NCBI GenBank assembly: GCA_002812745.2
Contig: NCSJ02000012.1
Coordinates: forward strand, 62,001 to 126,000
DNA length: 64,000 bases
From: Scytalidium lignicola
Taxonomy: Eukaryota > Ascomycota > Leotiomycetes
Direction: 5' to 3'
Shown here: positions 55,885 to 64,000 of the stretch, in pieces
Numbering within the stretch: the first letter of the stretch is position 1
Layout: each line of letters begins with the position of its first letter
Made by a program: the position numbers and the translations under genes
Notes under the pieces: model-generated
The model's input: only the letters and a program-made list of their open reading frames with translations
Told to the model about the DNA's origin: nothing
Database searches by the model: none

Positions 55885-58800
55885 GTTGTATGTCGCTGAG
55901 ACCTGGTAGCGCCGGACGACCGTAAAACGGCCGAACGGGTAACCAGGAGAAGATTGTCACCGTCAAGATGATAAGGATTTTGAGTTGTGAGCAGTCACAA
56001 TGGACTGCCGAGTCGATAAATCGAGTCGCAAAAAGTAGCAGAAGAAGTAATAGTCGTTATAAAATGCTGTCTGGAATATATATGCTGCTTGCCGTTTGGT
56101 ATCTTATTTTCCACAATTACTCCAAACCGATGAATCCAACGCCTGAGAGATGAAATCTGACTGAGGGGAGATTTACAAAGGCAAAGCCTTGCACCGTAAC
56201 GGCGCCTGCTGAAAGCAGCGGGTCACCGAGTGCCGGTATGGGCGACCAAAATGGAGAGGTTCCTGAGATTTCCCACGGGGAGAAGGTGAGTAGTGGGCGA
56301 GATGAGGTGGGTGCTGTTTTCAAAATATAAGAGGAATACGGTGACCGAAGTGTTGCGCAGTGGGGCAAATGCAAGAGCCAACGCCTGAAGAGTTAGGAAA
56401 TAAGTGCAGTGTATTGTAGGTGCACCGGTAGCACCACTTTTACTGCATAGAAGGACTGCATTTGCCCCTACCGCGCGACCTACGTATAACCTACTGTGCT
56501 TTTCATACGGGTGTATGGCATTACTTTCCGATCCTTGCTGACGGCTCGTTGGTCTTTGTGCTGTTGCTGTCCACAATTATACCGATTTCAAGCGTCACGC
56601 CTGGGCGTCTACCCAAACAGCACCCTCCTGGCCTTGGGGAAGTCTTCCTGGCGATGACAACCACATCCAGCTCCGCCACTCGCCCCCGATTGATTACCGC
56701 ACAGGTAAGGCAGCTTCCCTACGTCTTGATACTCAAGTGTTTCTGGGGTACGACATCTGTTATCCTACCTTTACATATATTGCGACTTCTAGCTGAGTTT
56801 TAATTCCAGGCCATTGCTCTGGCTCCAGAATATCTGTCAATTTCGTGGAGCGATGTCGCAGTCGAACTAATCTCTCTCGACATGCGATGGATAAAAAGAT
56901 TCTCAGATTCATCAGATCCATCTTGGTAAATTGGCGACGTCCAGTAAGACATCGCCGGAGCAATGGAATCGTCTGGCACAGCAATCCCATATCCTTAAAT
57001 CCATGACTACGGAATCCAGGCCTTTGGTCTTCATCGCGAATTGAATGGTACGAGAAAGCCAAAAGAAGCTCATGCAGCATGCAGTCCTAGGTACTCCACG
57101 ATCCGAACAACTCTCTATAGGCGGCCAGCAATATTTACCCTTACTGTGCAAAAGTCCATCCAACTTCAAGACAAACAGGATTGATACCTCGCAATGGGCT
57201 GTTGCCAGTGTCTGTAGGTTCGCGGACCATGTCACGGCCGAGGTGTGCGCCAGCCAGTAGAGGTTGGGATTATACCCCACGAAAACAACAACTTCAGCTC
57301 TCTGGGCAATCCCGTCGCAGCCGGGTAGGCAGTTCCCTGTTTGGGGGTTCTCATGGCTTCGCCTGTTGATCTGTTGGCTCCCGTCATTTACGTCTCGATA
57401 TTTCTTCGCTTTGAAGGAATTCGGCATTGAGGATGAGGCATGGAAACCCATCATGTGCCCTACTTCCCTCCTCATTTCTCGAGAATTCTCCGGACAAAAT
57501 ATGCGACTCTGTTAGTCCCTATGATGAAAGGCTTGAAGTGTTTCAAAAGATATATTTCATGCACGGTAAGCTTACTGGCTACTGGCTCATGGGAAGCATG
57601 GATTGACATCATTGATCACTACCGCTAAAGAAATCGATGCCTCGAAACTATAATATATGAGATGAGTTAGTATTGAACGACTACGACTAACAATTGCTAT
57701 CATTAGATCCATCGAGGCCTGTAGCTTCTAAGAAGAAGTACTACGAGTCTCAATACAAAGACCTGATCTGCTGCTTTCCCTAAACAATGAAGTACACATC
57801 CGTATCTCTTTGTTGATCATCTTGGTTTCCTTTACTTCACAATATCCCTAAGCGGTTGGCCCCCACCAACAATGACAGCCATCAGATCTCTTCGTATGAC
57901 TTGCATCGAAGTTCTTTTGCCCCACGTAACTCACCGCCAGAATTCAAGCCTTCTATCCAAGGGCAGTGCAGTATCCAATGAAATAAATCGCGCAATGTCA
58001 TCACGTGACTTCGCTGGCCGGCGGCCACCGACTATGTGACGTACCAATAATGCTACATGGCAATCTCGAGATACGAGTAATAATCCATAGAATTCTTAGA
58101 CATAAGAATGGACTTCTCCTTTAATATGTATAGCATTACGGAGTACATATTGGGATGGACGGATGTGTACTGTACTGTACCTCCGTAGATCTAATTTAGA
58201 CCTAGGCGGATAGTTCCCTATTTAGATTATAATTTCGGGAGCTACATCCGTAAGGCCAGGGCACGGTAATACCTTGGCAAATGCTAATATTAGAAATTAG
58301 TTCGAGGCTTCAAGTCATCATCTTCGCACGGCCTTCAATTTTCATATTAAGTGCATCTCAGTGTGGCTTCATACACCTCCCTAGTTCTAGGCCTAGGCGA
58401 GGAATCTGCTAGTCTTATTAGGATTAGACGCGAAGTTGGGGGAGGTGAAGGTGAAGAAGTATGATAGTGCCACTCATAAGGACAACAGATTTGAAGCGAT
58501 TGATAGTGTGAAACCTATGGCTTGACAGCTACTATATGTATCCTTCGCTCTAGCTATAAACGTGGTTACTGGGCGAACTTGAGTTTTTAACTGTGAAGTA
58601 CGATCATGTATTTGTTCTAGTGTTTTAACGCGTTTGCCGCACAGACTGGGGCTTTATTCTGAAGTGTGGAGACCTCCTATCAAGTCCTTCCAACATCGCT
58701 TGACATAAATGACATAAAAAATCCCCCCTATTTTGGATGCACTTGATTGCTTGAAATTTACTCCCCTATTGGTTCTCGTTTGATGGAATTGCCAGTCTTA

Positions 58801-59319
58801 GTTGCCTCGTTCGAGGTCGAAAACGTACGGTTGGACCTCGTTCGTATCTNAAAAAAATCCGGGATCACTGGATCTAGCTTGACTACCCGTGATGTAACAG
58901 AAGTATATCCTGGATAGTTTGGCCGTGTATATAAATACAAGACACTTGGCTACCTACGTTGCAAAACCCAGTTACTACAAACTACGCGCAAGCTATTTAG
59001 TATGTATGTATAATCTATCTACTTGTGTAAGTTTGGGACTACTTTCAATGCCTTGCCTACTACATTAGTAGGCTTGCTATGTTTTACAACTAGCTTCTAG
59101 TCTACCCGTTTTTCAGAGTTCTCATCCTTTTGAAAATTTTGCTTGTTACTCACCTCTGCAATATGGCCTCTTGTGTAATACTTTCGTTGGCTTTTTGTGA
59201 GGTAGATTTCATTGACTCCAAGTTTATAGCAGAGGGATATATACCGTCGGGACGGGATTGACATAGATTAAAGCTCGAGAAGAACCAATTGCATACTCCT
59301 AAACAGTTGGCTGGACTCT
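55885..59319. other. Long intergenic stretch without a supported gene
   Basis: About 3.4 kb upstream of both the copper-fist gene and the SET gene, so it carries both promoters. Open frames occur on both strands (for example 56223-56576 and 56912-57475) but overlap one another and show no motif. Short palindromic TACGGAGTAC/GTACCTCCGTAG motifs lie near 58138-58195. An N is at 58850 before an A run. No transposon or RNA gene was recognised. Confidence 0.5.
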
Positions 59320-59952
59320 ATGGGCCGTTCTTTTGATGCTTCACTGCCGAAGAACTGGCCCTCTAATGTTTCCTACATCACCGCGCCTGTTCTCTCGAAG
59401 TCGCTCACATCTTCTCATATCAATCAACTTCGATGTGCTGGGAAAGACCATGCTATAGTCCCGCAAAATAACCCAAAAGGCCTTTGCAATTTAGTTAAAA
59501 TTACCCCAATAACCTCGCCACCACATCCAGCATATGGCCAATATGGTCTTTTCGCTACTAAGGATCTCAAGCCGGGTATGTTCATCTTACGGTACCTGGG
59601 TGAGATACACCCATCCACAGAGTCTCCAAATGAGCCACTAGATACATCGACAGGGGTGTCTGATGTAGACCGACACGCAAAGTCAGATTATGACTTGAGT
59701 CTGGATCGAGAACTAGGTTTGGGGATCGATGCAGAAAAAATGGGAAACGAAGCAAGGTTTATTAATGACTACCGTGGCGTAGCGGAGAAACCAAATGTGG
59801 AATTTAAAGAAATATGGGATGAAGTAAGAAGAGAACGTGGCATGGGGGTTTGGGTACTTGGGGAGGGAAAGAGTGGGAAAGGAAAGGGTGTGAGAAAGGG
59901 CGAAGAACTTCTGGTTTCATATGGCAGAGGTTTCTGGGCTGCTAGGAAATAG
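59320..59952 (+). CDS. Small SET-domain protein
   Basis: A single exon encodes 210 residues. It shows the SET order. The first block is AYGQYGLFATKDLKPGMFILRYLGEI (GxG and the RYxGE strand). DYDLSLDRELGLGIDAEKMG follows, then NEARFINDYRGVAEKPNVEF, where the family has RFxNHxCxPN. The end is KGVRKGEELLVSYGRGFWAAR. The Asn of the canonical NH is kept (FIND), but the His is replaced by Asp. This is common in small fungal SET proteins. It would be a protein-lysine methyltransferase by fold, with an unknown substrate. Pre-SET and post-SET cysteines are absent. Activity is not certain. Confidence 0.85.
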   Translation: MGRSFDASLPKNWPSNVSYITAPVLSKSLTSSHINQLRCAGKDHAIVPQNNPKGLCNLVKITPITSPPHPAYGQYGLFATKDLKPGMFILRYLGEIHPSTESPNEPLDTSTGVSDVDRHAKSDYDLSLDRELGLGIDAEKMGNEARFINDYRGVAEKPNVEFKEIWDEVRRERGMGVWVLGEGKSGKGKGVRKGEELLVSYGRGFWAARK

Positions 59953-60889
59953 TTCACAATGGAGCCTTATGAATTGCGAATATCTTTCTCATAATGTTCC
60001 GTTTTGGTCTATCTTAGAGGTAGGAGAACTATCCTAACCTAGTCGATATAGTGAGTGGATGAGTGGATGAGTGGATGATTGAATCTTTACTAGGTTTGAA
60101 GTTGAAAGGCTAAGTGCTACACAGTAGTGTCTATTATGGCGTATATATTTCAAGTGGTTCAAAGTATGTTTTAAAATACTGATATGTTGTTGAATATCCG
60201 TTAAAATATGGAGATGTCGTGCAGTAGTTCTCGACGTACCTGCAGCTTCACTCACCGCTGTTGGCCCTACCCCACAACACGTAAGTACCAATGATACAGG
60301 ACGAATCTACACGTCAATCCTTTTGCATCTTCCGAGACATTCTAGCATCTCGAAAGTATCCGGTCTTTGTAATAATTCGGTATTATTTAGCATTTTGCAT
60401 CGGGAGCTGATTCCATGATGTCCTTCTCCCTTATCGTATACTTTAGACACGTTCGATTGAAAGTCACCCCTGATTGGTTGCGCGTCGTTTCCCACCCCCC
60501 CATAATGATGAGCTCCCCGATACCATCCGTGGTTCTTGCCATATATCGTGAACAAAACCTCTCCCCACAACCACCAGCGCTGTCGCATTCCTGACTGACC
60601 AGAATATTGCATTGCTGCCGACACATCCATTGCCAGGAAACGATTTTTATCACAACACCGATCTTCCCGTCTCTCCCGCAACTGCAAATCCAAGTGCCAC
60701 TTACGCGTACCGTATCTACGACCTTCTGTTCTGGATTGGGCGGCATTCAAGCAGTCCAACCAACTCCCATTTCTCCTTCCGAGACAGTTCGTCACACTTC
60801 TATCGCCTTTAAAAAAGCCGTGCTCCCTTGAGAGTCACAGCGAGGTACTTGAAGTGTGAGAAGTCTGCCTCAAGGTCCTCTCTCACCAC
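59953..60889. other. Intergenic with a short tandem repeat
   Basis: About 940 bases containing three tandem copies of GAGTGGAT (60053-60076). A minus-strand open frame at 60307-60795 has no family signature and is overlapped by others. The promoter and leader of the next gene lie here. Confidence 0.55.
60053..60076. repeat. Tandem 8-base repeat, GAGTGGAT x3
   Basis: Three perfect head-to-tail copies lie just downstream of the SET gene. Confidence 0.9.
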
Positions 60890-63800
60890 ATGAGCCACCT
60901 TCTTTGGAAATACTACCTCGAGGATGATGTCGAAAAGTTTCGACGGCTGCTGGCCAACGCCGATCTCTCTCAGCATTACTCGGTGAAAAGTTATGGCGGA
61001 GGTACGGGCAATTCGAATAGCATGGGGAGCTATGTGGGGAGCCCTATTGGCTCTGGAACGTCACCTAGGGCATCGATGAAGTTCCGCAAAATATCAGGGC
61101 AAGGAGGGAATTCGAACACTAGCAAATTGCAGGCTACAAATCTTGGAAAGGCAGAGATAAATAGTAGGGATCGTCAAGGGCGGACTGTTTTGCACTGTGC
61201 TGCTTCCTCGACCTCCGAGAATGCGACAAGCTTTGCCTTGGCTCTCATTGAACATCCTGCAATCGACATCTACATTCAGGATTATGAAAGTGGATGGACA
61301 GCCCTACACAGAGCGTTATACTTTGGAAATGTCGAAGTTGCTCGTGCGCTTATTAATAAGGACATGAGAGATCCTACCACCGGCGGGGCGTCAAAGGGTG
61401 TCTCTTCTATCATCAAAGTCAAGGACCATGAAGGCAACCGTCCTTTTGATGTCTACAATGCAACTATTGCGAGACGGACATTGCAGTTTCATAAACCAGC
61501 TGGTGATTCCGATGGTGGCTCTGATGAAGAAGACAGTGAATCTGTCCAGGCTGGTTTACGTTCTGATAATGTGATGTATCCAAGCCTTGACGGTGATGAA
61601 CTCTTTGCTTTTGGTAGCAATAAGAATTTCAACCTAGGATTTGGAGACGAAGACGATCGTCATCACCCAGAAAAGATTATTTTAAAACGTCCGGATCATC
61701 TCCTGTTTCGTTTCTATCAGGAGTATCTTGAATCAATTCGAACTACCAACGAAGCTCTATACAGTAGCCTTTCTAAACTGTCACCGAAGTCAAAGTCAGA
61801 TCTGCCGTCTATTATCCAGAGCCGTCCAATTGTCATACAGGATGTTGCTCTAGCTAAACTCCACAGCGCCGTCTTAACGACTGATCCAGAGTCAAACTTG
61901 TATGTCTGTGGCTTCGGACCCGGTGGTCGCCTTGGTACTGGCGATGAGAGAACAAGATTTAATTATGTTTGCATCGAAGATGGTGCATTGGCGGGGAAAA
62001 AGGTTGTGACTGTTACTTTGGGCCAGAACCATACCCTCGCTGTCTCTTCCGAAGGTGAGATTTTTTCCTGGGGCACGAACACTTGGGGCCAACTTGGCTA
62101 CACTTTGCCTCGACCTGCCTTAAAAGACCAAGAACCAATGTGCGCCTCACCGCGGCAGGTATTTGGTCCGCTTAAGAGAGAATGGATTATTGGAGTTGCT
62201 GCCTCTGCTATCCATTCAGTTGCTTATACATCCACATCACTATATACATGGGGTAAGAATGAAGGACAACTAGGATTGATGGATTCCGATTCACGGTCCC
62301 TGGAAATCCAGCCTATACCAAGAAAAGTGGCAGCATCTCTTTTTATGTCACCAATTATTCAGGTGTCGGCCATCAACAGAGCTACAACATGTCTACTCGC
62401 CAATCATACTGTTTGTGTCTTCACCAACTATGGATATAACATTGTCAAGTTTCCGCTCCATGATGCATTCAGCAACTACCACTTACGGAGTCCTTCATTC
62501 ACTACAAGATACGACGCATCGCCTAGCCATATCTCACATGTTACTTCGGGTGGTGACACAATCGCAGCTGTATCCAGTCGTGGCGATCTGTTCACTATGA
62601 CTGTTAGCCAGAAGTTAGACATAAATCCTACAGCTACATCGACCACCAATCCATCAAAGATCAAGGGCGCTTTATCACAACCCCAACGCATATGGTCGTT
62701 GCGGAAGGGGCATTGGGATGGAGTAAAGTCGGTCGGTGTTGCTGAAAATGGCTCGGTCATATTTTGCACCCACGCCGGTGCTGTATGGCGCCGTGTCAGG
62801 GGAACAGCCATTAAGGATACCAATCTAGGACGACTTGAACCTTTTGGTAAGAAAGACTTCAAGTTCCAGCGCGTTCCTGGTCTTACAAAAGTAACTGCGG
62901 TACGAAGTAATACATTTGGGGTGTATGCTGCTATTCGCACGGATTGTGACGTTACCAAGACACAAATTAAGGTTGAAGACCAGACTCTTTGGGAAGATGT
63001 TGCACCATTGCTGGATTTGAGCGATTTGCAATCTTCTGAGTTATCTGAAGAAGAAGAGTCGGATACACCAAGGTATTGGACACCGGCGATACCGAAAGAC
63101 GTTTTTGACGGCCTTAAGTATGCGGTTTTATCATCACCAGATATCGAGAGTGATGTTGAGCGTCACCTAAAAGGGCTTATCCTAGAGCAAGAAAATTATG
63201 ATATTGAATTGTGTTCTAGTATATCGGAAGTTCGAATACCGGCGCATGGCTTTATACTAGCAGCAAGAAGTCCAGTGATGAGATCTAAAATGAGTGAGTT
63301 CCGAGAAAGTGGCTCAGCAACACTACCAGATGTACTAGTAATCGAGAGCGTTGACAATATGGTGCGGATTACTTTTCAGGGCCTAGATTTTCTCGCCCTA
63401 CTAAATTTGGCAATCTACATCTACAATGATGCTGTTGTGGATGTTTGGCACTTCACTCGTCCACTTCCTAAGATGGCATTTAGATTTCGGCAAGTCCGTG
63501 TTGAGCTCATGAAGTTGGCGTCTAGTTTGAAGATAGAGAAGTTGGAAGGCGCCGTTCGATTGATGACTGAACCCATCCGACGTCTAGACCGGGATATGTC
63601 TCTTGCAATTCAAGATCCGAAATATTTTGAGGATGGTGACGCTATCATTGAACTGGAGGCGTCCGAGATGACTGTCCACAGTGCCCTCCTGCGTCAAAGA
63701 TGCCCATTTTTTGAAGGGCTGTTTCATGGTAGAGCTGGAGGACAATGGCTGGCTGGAAGACGAAGTGACCAATCAGATTTTGTTAGAATTGATATGAAAC

Positions 63801-63992
63801 ATATCGATCAACCAACTTTTGAGCTTGTGCTACGATATCTATATGCCGATGTTGGAACTGATTTATTTGACAATGTTGTCTCGTCTGATATTGATGTGTT
63901 TTCCGACCTTGTGATGGATGTCATGGGGGTTGCCAATGAACTTATGTTGGACCGATTGTCACAGATCTGCCAAGAGGTCCTCGGTCGCTTTG
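60890..63992 (+). CDS. Ankyrin-RCC1-BTB protein (Btb3/IBtk-like), 3' end outside the window
   Basis: The first exon encodes at least 1034 residues, and the gene continues past the right edge. The frame reaches a gttagt donor at 63993 (after CGC TTT G). The stop a few bases later is therefore probably intronic. Domains in order are: an N-terminal block MSHLLWKYYLEDDVEKFRRLL; ankyrin repeats near 90-160 (INSRDRQGRTVLHCAA, DYESGWTALHRALYFGNVEVA); RCC1 repeats from about 240 to 540 (LFAFGSNKNFNLGFGDED, EIFSWGTNTWGQLGY, LYTWGKNEGQLGL); and two BTB/POZ domains near 770 and 915. The architecture matches S. pombe Btb3 and animal IBtk, which are linked to Cullin-3 ubiquitin ligases. That role is inferred. 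Confidence 0.88.
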
Positions 63993-64000
63993 GTTAGTTC

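Noticed and set aside
56223..57475. Several 100-190-codon open frames on both strands
   Set aside because: Mutually overlapping with no conserved blocks. Best explained as chance frames in a GC-balanced intergenic stretch.
60307..60795. 162-codon minus-strand open frame before the BTB gene
   Set aside because: Competing frames overlap it on both strands, and it has no family signature.
1..64000. CRISPR array, bacterial operon, secondary-metabolite cluster or mating-type locus
   Set aside because: The gene structures are eukaryotic with introns. There are no regular spaced repeats, no PKS, NRPS or terpene enzymes, and no HMG or alpha-box mating genes.

Overview
This window is nuclear DNA of a filamentous ascomycete fungus (Pezizomycotina). 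The evidence is the gene content and the gene structure. It holds copper-fist and Zn2Cys6 regulators, KAR5, a Yrb30-type RanGTP-binding protein, IND1, FMP52 and MET10. Most genes are split by short introns of about 46-230 bases with GT..AG ends and CTAAC/CTAAT branch sites. A leotiomycete is my guess from general similarity, but no rank below Pezizomycotina can be proven from sequence alone. All multi-exon models below were spliced by hand, and each keeps one open frame across every junction.

Layout, left to right. 1-6.6 kb: the 5' part of TSR2 (-), a large alpha/beta hydrolase (+) and a RanGTP-binding protein (-). 7.2-12.3 kb: eRF3/Sup35 (+) and a disordered repeat protein (-). 13.4-18.4 kb: an ankyrin relic (-), mitochondrial IND1 (+), splicing factor Spf30 (-), the Saf4/CCDC130 splicing factor (+) and a small inverted-repeat element. 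18.4-32.2 kb: sulfite reductase alpha subunit MET10 (-), a Rad5/Rad16-like SNF2 ATPase (+), a small conserved protein (+), FMP52 (-), a C3HC zinc-finger protein (-) and MET22/HAL2 (+). 32.3-41.9 kb: mitochondrial L6 (-), the nuclear fusion protein KAR5 (+), a long coiled-coil protein (-) and a small Ala/Pro/Glu-rich protein (-). 42.9-55.9 kb: a PP2A activator (-), an uncharacterised coiled-coil protein (+), a nitrilase-family hydrolase (+), an RGT1-like Zn2Cys6 regulator (-) and a copper-fist regulator (-). 59.3-64 kb: a small SET-domain protein (+) and an ankyrin/RCC1/BTB protein (+) that runs off the right edge.

The window is mostly housekeeping: translation termination, mitochondrial Fe-S and ribosome function, splicing, sulfur assimilation, nuclear transport and karyogamy. 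There is no secondary-metabolite cluster, no intact transposon and no operon-like grouping. Two genes act in sulfate assimilation: MET10 reduces sulfite, and MET22 removes the PAP by-product made just upstream of it. They lie about 9 kb apart with unrelated genes between them. Two splicing factors, Spf30 and Saf4, are divergent neighbours with 378 bases between their start codons.

I did not find a clearly new system. The best leads are a 237-bp element with perfect 31-bp terminal inverted repeats, a small mitochondrial-type gene with an in-frame stop in its presumed targeting leader, a MET22 protein with a membrane-anchor-like N-terminal extension, and three multi-exon proteins of unknown function. 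Two long stretches (about 2.4 and 3.4 kb) on either side of the copper-fist gene hold nothing I can support as coding. Ten isolated N bases, eight of them directly beside an A or T homopolymer, look like assembly artefacts.
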